A model generated the notes under the pieces. That model was not told the origin of the DNA. It ran no database searches and was given only the letters and a program-made list of their open reading frames with translations. Both the position numbers and the translations under genes were made by a program. Positions 34,871 through 45,760 of a stretch of DNA of 64,000 bases are shown here, piece after piece (position 1 is the first letter of the stretch; every line of letters begins with the position of its first letter). Source of the DNA: Lunularia cruciata (Eukaryota > Streptophyta > Marchantiopsida > Lunulariales > Lunulariaceae); contig OX419761.1 of assembly GCA_948567375.1 (NCBI GenBank), positions 31,968,243 through 32,032,242 on the forward strand, read 5' to 3'.

Positions 34871-37800
34871 AAGACGCAACGTCCTCGTTGTGCAATTGTT
34901 GCTCAAATGCTTGCACCAACACCGGTGCATGTGCCAAATTGGCAGCGGGTTCTCAGGTTGCTTCATAGAGGGGGTAACCTTTCTATTGTACTAGATATTC
35001 CACCCGCGGATGGCGAGTACCACGCATACGCTATTGGAGAATCCGCTCCACTTCATATTCCTCTGTGCCATCAATGACTGTTGGACAAGGTCGAATGTCC
35101 TGTGTGGAAGTACCTTGGCCTGATCGGGGAGCATACCTGCGTAATAGGGAGACATGGAACACTAGATGGATCTTCATGTGTGGTGGTAGCTCAAGGTGAT
35201 AGGCCACCGCGCCGATGCGACGAAGAATCAAGAAAGGCCCAATAAAACGAGGTTTGAGCTTATGAGATCCAACTAATGTGACGTTGGTTGTTGATAGCCA
35301 CACTTGATCCCCAACATTGAACTCCATGTGCCTACGGTGTGCATCAGCATACTGCTTTTGTCGATTTTGCGGAATCTGTAACCTGTGCTTGGCGCTCTCC
35401 ACACCTTGTTGGATTCTAGAAACAAATGTGTTGACTACATCAACCTTGGTAGTCACTGGACGGATCTTCATCAAGCTAGAAGGTGTGAAGGGATGCTCAC
35501 CATACATGAGGAAGAACGGAGTGACATGGGTGGAGGCATTCACTGAATTGTTGTAAGCAAATTCCACCAACGGTAGTAGGGTGTCCCACCTCTCTTGCTC
35601 TTCTAAGGTGAAGCCGCGTAACATGTCTTCAATAGTGCGATTAGCCCGCTCTGTTTGGCCATCTGTTTGTGGGTGGTAAGCTGTAGACATGGCCAACTTG
35701 GTTTTGAAGAAACCAAAGAGTGTTTGCCAAAACAAACTGGTGAATTGGGTGCCTCTATCGGTGATGAGTACTCTAGACAAGCCATGGTGAGCAAAGACTG
35801 CATCTAAGTATAGTTGAGCTAGTTGTGGAGCAGTCACCTCCTTGGTGGTAGGGCGTACATGAATCATTTTGCTGAGCCGGTCCACAAAGACCACAATGGA
35901 GTCAAACCCTGAGGTGGTCTTGGGTAATTCACAGACGAGATCCATACTCACTTGTTCCCAACGTTGGGTAGGAGTGGGAAGAGGTTGAAGGAGCCCTGCA
36001 GGAGCTTGATTAGAAGCTTTGTTCTGTTGACAAAGTAGGCAGCTACGCACATAGTCCATCACGTCGTTGCTCATCTTGGGCCAATAGTAATGGCGCTTGA
36101 CTGCCTCCAAGGTCTTATCCACTCCGACATGAGCTGCAATGGCCGAATCATGACATTCCGCTAGAATGGTGGTGTGTAATTCTGGGACATTTGGGATCCA
36201 CAATCGGCCCTCCCGAAAGGTGAGTCCTTGGGTGCTGGTGACACCTTTGGACGATTGCGCTTCTACAATCTATGGATCAGTTTTTGTAGTAGCTAGAATC
36301 TCTTGCCAGAATTCAGGGTTAATCTTCACCTCTGCTGCCAAGTTGTTGGCCATTGGCATGCGGGTGAATGCATCTGCAAATACCTTCCACGTAGGTGATT
36401 GTCATGTTGAAGCGTTGTCGCCACTCTGCCCACCAAATTTGGCGACGAGATAGATCCTTCTGCGTCTCGAGGTAGACTAGAGGTTTGTGGTCTGTCTCTA
36501 CTACAAATGCTTTCTTGCCCAGGTAGTGCTTCCAATCCTTGGTTGCTAGAACGATGGCCAGCTCTTCTCGTTTTGTGGTGTGGTAGTTGCGCTCTACCGG
36601 TAACAACTTTCAAGAGAAGTATGCAATTGGATGCCATCCGTCATGCCACTCTTGTTGTAGGACTGCTCCTATTGCTACGCCTGATGCATCCGTAGCCAAC
36701 TTGATTGGACGTTTTGGGTCATACCACTTCAAGATTGGTGCATGTAGCAAGGCGGCCTTCAATTCTTGAAAGGCCAACTCTTGTGCAGTTCCCCATGTCC
36801 ACTTCTTCCCCTTGCCAAGTAGTGCCATTAAAGGCTGTGCAACCTTGGAGAAGTCCTTGACAAATCTACGATAGAATCCCGTCAACCCCAAGAAGCTCTT
36901 AAGTTGAGTCTGATCTTCTGGGGCACTCCATTTTTGAATGACCTCTATTTTATCTATCAATACTTGAATGCCCTCTGCACTTACTCTATGCCCTAAGTAG
37001 TCTACTTCAGACTTGCCAAACTCACACTTTGAGATTTTGGCGTACAACTGATTTTGTCTTAGAATCTGGAGGGCCTCTCGTAGATGTTGTTTGTGTTCTG
37101 TCATCGTGCTACTATATACTAAGATATCATCCAAGAAGACGATAACAGACTTATCCAAGTATGGACAAAATATGTCATTCATTAGGCTCATGAAAGTGGT
37201 AGGCACATTGGTGAGGCCAAAAGGCATCACAAGATACTCAAAGTGGCCATACCTGGTTCGAAAGGCAGTTTTGTACACATCCTCCTCTGCAATTCGGATT
37301 TGATTGTAACCGCTCCACAAGTCCAGTTTGGTGAAGTATCTTGCTCCATGGAGTTGATCAAACAGGTCATCCATGCGAGGTAAGGGGTATTTGTTCTTCA
37401 CTATTTGCTGATTGAGACCCCGATAGTCAATGCACATGCGCATTGTACCATCCTTCTTCTTCACAAACAAGACAGGGGCCCCATATGGTGATACGCTAGG
37501 TTGGATGAACCCTTTCTGTAGCATCTCCTCAATTTGAGTCTTACACTCCTCCAACTCATGAGGTGATAGGCGATATGGGGCCTTACAAGGAGGTGTCTTC
37601 TCCGGGAGTGTCTCTATTTTATGATCTACTCGCCTTTTAGGTGGTAATCCTGAGGGTAGATCATCGGGAAAGACATCTTGAAACTCATCCACCACATCCT
37701 TCAATTTCTCAGGAATTTGTCCAGCAAGTTGTGCACTTTGGACTTCTCTTATTAGACCCAGAAAACATCTATCGGTCTTACAGACAGTTGTCGTCCCTAC

Positions 37801-38190
37801 GACATATAGAGGCAGTTTCTGCCTGTGTGATTGTTCTTTAACCCCAATGATTGACCATTGGTGGGTTCTCACTACTTTCTTCCTCCAATCCACCATTGGG
37901 TTGTACTGCTCCATCCATGGCATGCCTAAAATTGCATCATAACGGGCTAACTGTATCACTCGCCACTCAATTGCTTCCTGATATTCTCCTATAGAGAGGG
38001 TTACCCGTCTAGGTAATGATTCAATCTTCTCTGTTTGCCCATTTGGTAACTCTACTTCTTCACTTCCATCTCTCTCTAGATCCATTCCCAAGCTTATTGC
38101 AACAAAGCGAGACAAGAAATTCTCTGTTGCTCCCGGATCTATTAATACTCTCACTTGATTACCTTCTAGGATTCCATTCACGACAATCAA
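34871..38190 (-). pseudogene. C2 pol: protease, RT, RNase H, integrase, chromodomain
   Basis: Minus strand. Retropepsin ([11 protein letters not shown]) at the start of the 38,190-36,610 open stretch, followed by RT ([24 protein letters not shown]) and RNase H ([15 protein letters not shown]). The 36,203-35,031 stretch holds the integrase HHCC region ([18 protein letters not shown]) and core ([13 protein letters not shown]), then the GPFLILRRIG C-terminal block. The chromodomain lies at the left end. Few breaks; overall very close to C3. Confidence 0.9.
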
Positions 38191-38285
38191 TTGTGAGGTT
38201 GCCTTTTGGGATCTTTGCGCATTATTCTTCTTCCTTCCCTTGCTTCTCTGCTTCCTTATTGAGCCAGTAAGGCCGCGAGGTACAT

Positions 38286-39391
38286 TTACTGGCGATCTTC
38301 ATTTTCCAAAGTGGTTTCCACTTCCTCCTCTTCAGTGTGCCTCTCCATGTTGTTCAAAGATCGCCTATACAAAGGCCGAGGGCCTCTAGGGAAATGAGTG
38401 CAACAATTGGTAGATATGTGCCCAATACGGCCACAATTGTAACAACGGCGTTGTTCTCCTCGAGTCCCTTCTCCTTGTGGGATTCCATCTCTTCGTTCTT
38501 CTACCCGTCCTCGCTCTCCTTGAAGCGGCCGTGCTCCTCGATCCCGGAATCGAAGGTTGCCCAATTCCATCGGTACTGGTCCACCCATGTGTGGCATTTC
38601 TGCCCGATAATGTTGAGGTGGAACTACTCATTCACCTCCACCTAATGCTCCGGCTATTCTCTGCGCACAAGCAATAGCTTCAAATACCGTGCAAGGGTTT
38701 TGCACCATGACTTCTTGGCGAATCCGCTCTTTCAACCCTTGTTTGAAATTGTCGAGAGCCTCTGCTGGACTCATGTCGGTAATTGTGACTTGTAGATCCA
38801 AAAATGCCTCCACATACTCTTGTACGCTATTCTTTTGTCTCAATCCCCATAGTCGGGTTTGAGCAATCTGCACAGAATCCACCGATTGGAAATTCTTGAG
38901 CAGTCCTCCTTGCATTGCTATCCATGTGACCTCCTTTCTCTCTGCCAGCATGGATCGTTCCCAAGCATCATACCATGTGAGGGCTTTATCGGTCAAGTAC
39001 CCACATGCAAACACGCCTGCAGCATGCTCTGTGATCTCTGTTGAGAACAATCAAAAATATCGATTCATTCTCGAGATCCAATTCTCCACTACTCCCATCG
39101 TACGCTGCCCCTTGTAAGGCTTGATGTTGCAGGTCTTCTTCATCCGGAGTAGCAATGTGGCTTCATCGTTGATAGGGTCGTAGGCACGGGTGCCTCTCCA
39201 AGTACTTCAGTCGCAAGTACTGGGTTTTGAGACGGCGCTTCTTCTTGCATGGCTTGGTCGTTCCTGAGGATCTGCACTTGACTTTGCAATGTCTCCATGG
39301 TCATCTTAATCTCTCGAAATTCATTCAACATCCCTTGCATTCCTTGCACCAGCTCTTGCAACTGCGGATCCATGGTTCCTGCAACACCCAA
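38286..39391 (-). pseudogene. C2 gag
   Basis: Starts MGVAGTMDPQLQEL with a predicted coiled coil (MNEFREIKMTMETLQSQV-like heptads). The capsid-like middle contains ALTWYDAWERSM and ALDNFKQGLKERI. A perfect CX2CX4HX4C knuckle lies at 38,444-38,403 (C-YN-C-GRIG-H-ISTN-C). Few breaks. Confidence 0.85.
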
Positions 39392-39399
39392 TTGCTAAC

Positions 39400-39836
39400 G
39401 TCTACTTCAATACAGAGTCAATATAATCACTCTGGAAGGCGCACGAACTATCGGAACTACCATTGGGACCTCAAAAGCTATCACTCGTTGATAATACTCC
39501 TCACCAAAATTCCTAACCACAAAATCTCTAAACATCAATTTTGGCCTCACTACATAACGGATTTCTACTTGAGTGTTGAAAGGGAGAGGATTTGGGACAT
39601 TCATATCCATATTATCATAATAGAATCTAGATCGTCAAATCCCACTCTCTGTCATATATCACCACAGGTAGAATCACCGGGTTTGGTGAGTTCATCACTC
39701 TGTCCATGAATTCCGCACCAAAGTGATAAACTAGCGATACACTCATCTGCTCACGCTGGATGTACATAACCTTGATGTGGAATGGGTTTGAGAATGGAAA
39801 GCTAGGTGCGGGAAATTGTCCTCCCGGCGCATCCAT
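39400..39836 (-). pseudogene. C2 leader reading frame upstream of gag
   Basis: Between primer site and gag. An open stretch 39,836-39,627 starts MDAPGGQFPAPSFPF and contains YHFGAEFMDRV and ILPVVIYDREWD. A second stretch with FRDFVVRNFGEEYY follows to 39,407. The first is closely similar to the C1 leader frame (27,292-27,513) and more faintly to the start of E1. Function unknown; no domain recognised. Confidence 0.5.
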
Positions 39837-39963
39837 CCCATCCGCTCTCTAAAGTCCTTCCTAAGTCTAGCGATTACTCTATGTTCTCCACCTCAAATTA
39901 CTCAGTTTCAGTAGTTCGTGCTATTCCAAGAGGGGTGATCCACTCTCTTGGACTAGAACACTT

Positions 39964-39975
39964 GCTCTGATACCA
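39964..39975 (-). other. C2 primer-binding site, tRNA-iMet
   Basis: Minus strand TGGTATCAGAGC, one base inside the 5' LTR; the perfect plant initiator tRNA-Met primer site. Confidence 0.95.
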
Positions 39976-39976
39976 T

Positions 39977-40715
39977 TGTAATACTCCGAGGACAAGAGAA
40001 GAGAGAAAACACAAATTGCACACTCAAACATTCGATGCCCCAAGGGAGCACCTTCTCTTTATTATATAGACAAAGAGGATCTCCTCCAAGGAAGCTCCAC
40101 CATAGGATTAAGGACACAGATAGGTGACATGTCAGCAAGCTCCACCCTTGGATTACTTACTTGGGTGGGTGACCTGTCTGGTCTAGGTCCTATCTGGTTG
40201 GTGAAACAAGCTTTGACCGGAGGGAATCTTTTAGGGAATCTTCTTGTAGGAATCTCAGAATCACATGAGTAAGGTACCGTTGGAAAGCTCTCAACGAGAC
40301 AAACCAGGGGGAGGGAAGGCCAGCCTTTCCTTTGTTGGGGGGGGGGATATTTACATTTTCAAGGCCTAATTCATCCGTTTAGGCCTCCGAAATTGCCTTC
40401 AAAGTTTTCAGGCATATTTCGGTTCCTACTCTATTAGTAGAAGTCCCCTTTTGGTGATACCTCTTTCTGATCTGTTTAGTCCATCATGTGTAACATCCTT
40501 CCAGATGTTACCAAACCAATTCTCACCTTTAAATCATATGTCTAGCTATTGGTTCTAAGGTTCTCAAGTCTATTTCGGTTTCTGCCCTATTAGTAGAAGT
40601 ACTCTTTTGGTGATACTTCTATCTGATCTATTTTGACCCTCATGTATAACATCATTCTAGATGTTACCAAACCAAATTTCACATCTAGATCATATGGCTA
40701 ACCCTTGGTATTACA
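39977..40715 (-). repeat. C2 5' LTR
   Basis: 739 bases, nearly identical to 34,115-34,855; the visible differences are two C/T changes and a short variable stretch at the poly-G run. Confidence 0.95.
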
Positions 40716-40720
40716 CATTC

Positions 40721-41639
40721 CTTCCCTACTCCTGGATTGTCGGGAATTTGTCTCTATATGAACTTGTTGTTTCAGTTTCCCTGAGGTTGGCTCTCCCTGA
40801 AGGTTTTGTTTTATCCTTGACTTTCACAAAACTAATCTTGTCATGCGAGTCTGGTGTTATGGTTTCTACCTCTGCCTGGTCTCATGTTCTATTTTCAAGT
40901 TAGGTTCAAGATATGGTTTGGGATCTGGCAGTTCATAGACCTAGGTCAGGTGGCCCTTTGATAAAATAAAATAATAAAATAAACAACTACTGAGTGATCT
41001 AACTAAACATAAACCCGGGCACCCAAATCATTTAATTATGCTATTCACCTGGACCGGACTGAGAGCTCCTAGAATGGAGTTTTCCTCAACTCTAGTCACA
41101 ATTCATAACACAAATCCGCTTCCAAGACTCATCATTCACAAGAATTTCAACAACAAAGTTTGCAAGGTTGGATAAGTCAAATAGTTCTAGTCAAGGCAAT
41201 GCTTGCCCTAAGGTTGCAATTGCTGATCAACTCAGCCGGCACTTCACATATACTCTGTCCGACAGCAGACAAGGCAACTCACCCTCCAAACCTCTTCATT
41301 CTCCTATGCCTTGTTTTGCAGATCAGATTCACTCCATTCAGACAGGCCAACCAACTTCAAATATTTTCTTGTCCTTGCCCCAGATGAGCTGATCCACTTT
41401 GAAATTCTCCTCTTCTTCTTCTTGACTTCGGGAGATATCCTTTGGCAACTTCTGCAGCAAATCCCCTTCAGACCTGCAAAAATTCTCTACTGTCTGAATC
41501 TCCTGTCCTCTTGCTTCCCTACAAAAGTTTGTTCTCTTCAACTTCTGCCCAAATCCCTTCAGACTTGCAAAAATTTCTCTTCTGTCCAAGCACTTCCTCT
41601 CCTGCACATTGTTCTCCTGCAGGAGAGAAAACCCTTTTT
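40721..41639. other. X interior, non-coding
   Basis: No supported coding potential. The right half is rich in pyrimidines and resembles degenerate precursors of the 81-bp repeat unit. Confidence 0.5.
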
Positions 41640-43330
41640 CTCCCCTGCACTTTCAAGCACTGCCTACAGCATTTTGAAAATCTTTCAGCCCTCAACACTC
41701 TGCTGCAAACTTTGAAAATTCACCCCACTAGACCTATCTCAGACCTCAGGCATCTCGAAAATCCTTCCCCTGGTCCAAGCACAGCCTACAGCATTTCAAA
41801 AATTTTTCAGCCTTCAAGACTCTCACTCAGATTTCAAAAATTCCTTCCTGGTCCAAGACACAGCCCTAAGGCATCTCCAAAATCCTTCAGCCCTGCAAGA
41901 CTCCCCTCACATTTCAAAAATTCCTCTCTTGGTCCAAAACACAGCCCTAAGGCATCTCCAAAATCCTTCAGCCCTGCAAGACTCCCCTCACATTTCAAAA
42001 ATTTCTCTCCTTGTCCAAAACACAGCCCTAAGACATCTCCAAAAGTCCTTCAGCCCTGCAAGACTCCCCTCACATTTCAAAAATTCCTCTCCTGGTCCAA
42101 GCATAGTCCTAAGGCATCTCCAAAATCCTTCGGCCCTGCAAGACTCCCCTCACATTTTGAAAATTCCTCTCCTGGTCCAAGCACAGCCTAAGGCATCTCC
42201 AAAATCCTTCAGCCCTGCAAGACTCCCCTCACATTTTGAAAATTTCTCTCCTGGTCCAAAACACAGCCCTAAGACATCTCCAAAATCCTTCAGCCCTGCA
42301 AGACTTCCCTCACATTTCAAAAATTCCTCTCCTGGTCCAAGTATAGCCCTAAGGCATCTCCAAAATCCTTCAGCCCTGCAAGACTCCCCTCACATTTCAA
42401 AAATTTCTCTCCTGGTCCAAAACACAGCCCTAAGGCATCTCCAAAATCCTTCAGCCCTGCAAGACTCCCCTCACATTTTGAAAATTCCTCTCTTGGTCCA
42501 AGCATAGCCCTAAGGCATCTCCAAAATCCTTCAGCCCTGCAAGACTCCCCTCACATTTTGAAAATTCCTCTCCTGGTCCAAGCATAGCCCTAAAGCATCT
42601 CCAAAATCCTTCAGCCCTGCAAGACTCCCCTTACATATCAAAAATTTCTCTCCTGGTCCAAAACACAGCCATAAGGCATCTCCAAAAGCCTTCAGCCTTG
42701 CAAGACTCCCCTCACATTTTGAAAATTTCTCTCTTGGTCCAAAACACAGCCCTAAGGCATCTCCAAAATCCTTCAGCCCTGCAAGACTCTCCTCACATTT
42801 TGAAAATTCCTCTCCTGGTCCAAGCACAGCCCTGCCAGACTCCTCTCACATTTTGAAAATTTCTCTCCTGGTCCAAAATACAGCCCTAATACATCTCCAA
42901 AATCCTTCAGCCCTGCAAGACTCCCCTCACATTTCAAAAATTTCTCTCCTAGTCCAAAACACAGCCCTAAGGCATCTCCAAAATCCTTCAGCCCTGCAAG
43001 ACTCCCCTCACATTTCAAAAATTTCTCTCCTGGTCCAAACACAGCCCTTCAGCCCTGCAAGACTCCCCTCACATTTCAAAAATTCCTCTCTTGGTCCAAG
43101 CATAGCCCTAAGGCATCTCCAAAATCCTTCAGCCCTGCAAGAGTCCCCTCACATTTCAAAAATTCCTCTCCTGGTCCAAGCATAGCCCTAAGGCATCTCC
43201 AAAATCCTTCAGCCCTGCAAGACGCCCCTCACATATCAAAAATTTCTCTCCTGGTCCAAGCACAGCCCTACCAGACTCCTCTCACATTTTGAAAATTTCT
43301 CTCTTGGTCCAAGCATAGCCCTTCAGCCCT
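41640..43330. repeat. 81-bp minisatellite array, about 18 copies
   Basis: Unit of 81 bases containing CATCTCCAAAATCCTTCAGC, then CTGCAAGACTCCCCTCACAT, then CTGGTCCAA. About 18 copies, regular from 41,860; earlier copies are degenerate and a few are shortened. Because 81 is a multiple of three, several frames on both strands stay open with a 27-residue period. No start, splice or domain evidence supports a protein. Confidence 0.95.
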
Positions 43331-43875
43331 ATCGAAAAAATCTCTCTCCTTCCTGGCCAAACTTATCTTTCCGAAAATTCTCCTTTTTCCTTTCCTCTCT
43401 GTTCAGGCCCTCTTCTTTGAAAAACCCTTTTCTACAGTCACCTCTCTCCCCCAAAACCCTTTAGATTCCATTTCCTTCATGTCCATACTCTCAAAGCCCC
43501 TGCACAGCCATATATTCTTCTCCCTCTGCCAAATTTTTTTTTCCATTTCCGATAGCTCCCTTTTCTCAAGAATTGTCTCCTATATCTTTCCCTGTCCAGA
43601 ACCCTTTCCACTCCAATAACGTAAAACAACCTGAGCTAGTGTAACCCAACATCATTTCTTGGCTCAAGTCAGATTAAAAGACTCCTTGAACTAATAATAC
43701 TATAACTTTTCCCGGCTTCACAATAATATAGGAAATATCTACCGCAGCAAGGTAGCATAAACCACACCTGAGACATATTGACATAATCCATGTTCCTTAC
43801 AACAACTAAAAGAGAAAAGAAAATTTATCACACCAAAAGCCTCAAGAGTACACGTGGGCTATTTTCCCGACGACA
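43331..43875. other. X right end, non-coding
   Basis: C/T-rich, then AT-rich; ends in TTTTCCCGACGACA at the G2 junction. Confidence 0.5.
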
Positions 43876-43879
43876 CCGG

Positions 43880-45760
43880 CTGAATCGATAGCCCATGGCC
43901 AACCAAGGTAATTGGAGATCCCAATCTCCCAAGTGGACTCTTTGCAAACCATACTTTTGCAATCCTCTCTTCACCATCTGAACCACTCTCTCTGCTAAGC
44001 CATCTGCCTCAAGGTGATCTCGGGATGTAGTACGATGATCAATCAAAGCCTTGTCACATAAGACCTAAAACTCCCTCAAGAACTTTGTTCCTTGATCAGT
44101 CAAAACCTCAGTTGGTGCACCAAAATGACTAAGAACTCGATCTAGGAATGAGTAAGCTATCCCTTTGTTAGACTTGTTAGGAAGTGCTGCCAACTCAATC
44201 CACTTGGGAGAAGTGCTCCTCCATCACCAAGACATACCAATGATGTCTCACAGTTAGTGGTAAAGGTCCAAAAAAGTCCAAACTCCAATGGTAACCCAAT
44301 CCCATGATAGCTAATGAGTGTAACTATGGCGTAGGAGCATTGAGTGATGCTCTAACTCGATCACAAACCACACATCTGGCAACAAACTATTGTACCTTGG
44401 TCTGCATACCGCTCTACCATTAATGACTATGGAGTAAGCTTTATGTATGCTTTACTCCAAAATGTCCTAGCTCCTCATGAGCATGACGGACCAACTGTGG
44501 TCTTTGAGATGGAAGTGGTACTACTCACACTCTACCATCCTCCCATACACGCAAAAAGTGTCTGCCCTCCAATCTGAACCTGGCTCACTGAAGAACATGG
44601 TCTCTCTCCTTGGCCCAAACTCCTTTCTCTCATCATCATGTTGGGTGAGCATTGCTCCAAGATCCAACATACTCCAATATGTATGAACCTGAAATGGTTG
44701 TCCTCTGATCGGTCTCCTCAAAATAGGAACAAATGTCAACCTCTCCTTGAGCTCTACAAAGCTCTCTCCTGCTCATCTTCCCAACACCACTCTTGTGTAA
44801 GCTTGGTCAGCTTTGTCAAGGCCTTGGCAGTAGCACTAAATCCTCTAACATAACGACGATAGAAGTTTGCCAACCCAAGGAATGCTTGCACTTTGCTCAC
44901 ATCCGTAGGCCAAGGAATATGTGCAATAGTCTCCACCTTGGTCTACTAAACTCCAAGTCCTCTTGGGTAGATAGTGTGCTCAAATACTCAACCTGCTTGT
45001 GGAAGAACCTACACTTCCCAAGATGCAATTTGAGTCCATGAGATCTCAACCTCTCAAACACCTCCAACAACTATCTCTCATGCTCCTCCATAGTAGTGCT
45101 ATAGACCAAAATGTTGTCAATATAGCACCAAGCAAAATCCAATCCACCTAAGATCCAATCCAGCTAGGATCCAATCCATGACCCTCTAGAACTTAGCAAG
45201 AGCATTCTTTAATCCAAACAGTAAGAACCTCCATTGATATAACACATCTTTGTCGTGAGGATCAATAGCCCAGAATGTTGTCTTGGACTTATCCTCCTCC
45301 CTGATTGGCAATTGATGATATCCCGCTGAAGATCCAAAGTACTAAAGACCTTTGCATGCCCAATCACATCAAAAATCTCCTTTGGTGTAGTCATGGCATA
45401 CTAATCAGCCCTGGTCTGTTGGTTGATAGGACGGCAATCTCCACACATCTGCCTATCTGTGTAGTTGCCATGCATATCTTTCTTGGCTGGCATCACTATC
45501 GCTGATGCATACTCTATATGTGAAATCTTCACCAAACCAGCCTCAAAAAGATCACTACTCCGGCTTTGAATCAATGTCCTCTCCATATCACTATATTGAT
45601 AAGGACGTTGGAAAACTCATGTATTGCTAGTCATCTCAATCCATATACCAAGTCCCTTCAGAGCACCCAAATCCTTCATATTGAAGGCAAAACAACTCGT
45701 ATGGCTCCTCAAGAACCTCCAAACACTCCGTCTTTCCTCTCCAGTAAGCTTGGGTCCAAG
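43880..45760 (-). pseudogene. G2 pol remnant: RT, RNase H, integrase
   Basis: Minus strand from the right: RT (45,586-45,209, IEYASAIVMPAKKD, DCRPINQQTRAD, FSTLDLQRD), the connection to RNase H (44,936-44,521, VQAFLGLANFYRRYV, FVPILRRPIRGQPF), then integrase with AERVVQMVKRGLQKYGLQ near 43,980. Collinear with G1. The RT type (a D-C-R-P-I-N block followed by F-S-T-L-D-L) differs from the chromoviruses in this window. Many breaks. Confidence 0.75.

Larger units (their letters stand above)
34115..40715 (-). mobile_element. C2: young, nearly whole chromovirus inserted in X
   Basis: 6.6-kb minus-strand chromovirus with two LTRs of about 740 bases, a perfect initiator-Met primer site, gag, pol, chromodomain and polypurine tract. 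It is flanked by the 5-base duplication CATTC (34,110-34,114 and 40,716-40,720). The LTRs differ at only a handful of positions, so the insertion is recent. Its reading frames have only a few breaks (roughly five to ten). Confidence 0.95.
34011..43875. mobile_element. X: non-coding TG...CA element inserted in G2
   Basis: Starts TGTCATGGGGAACG and ends ...TTTTCCCGACGACA, so its termini are imperfect inverted repeats, flanked by CCGG on both sides (34,007-34,010 and 43,876-43,879). G2 text broken at GCTTGCCGG on the left resumes at CCGGCTGAA on the right, matching the uninterrupted G1 text near 21,740. Without the nested C2 it is about 3.26 kb and contains an 81-bp array. No domain recognised; a large solo LTR or non-autonomous LTR element is the best guess. 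Confidence 0.65.

Noticed and set aside
41442-42507. Long open frames of up to 249 residues in the array region
   Set aside because: They are a by-product of a tandem unit whose length (81) is divisible by three; frames are open on both strands and there is no start, domain or splice support.
41860-43330. Possible CRISPR array
   Set aside because: Tandem units are contiguous with no unique spacers, no cas genes are nearby, and the context is a plant nuclear retroelement nest.
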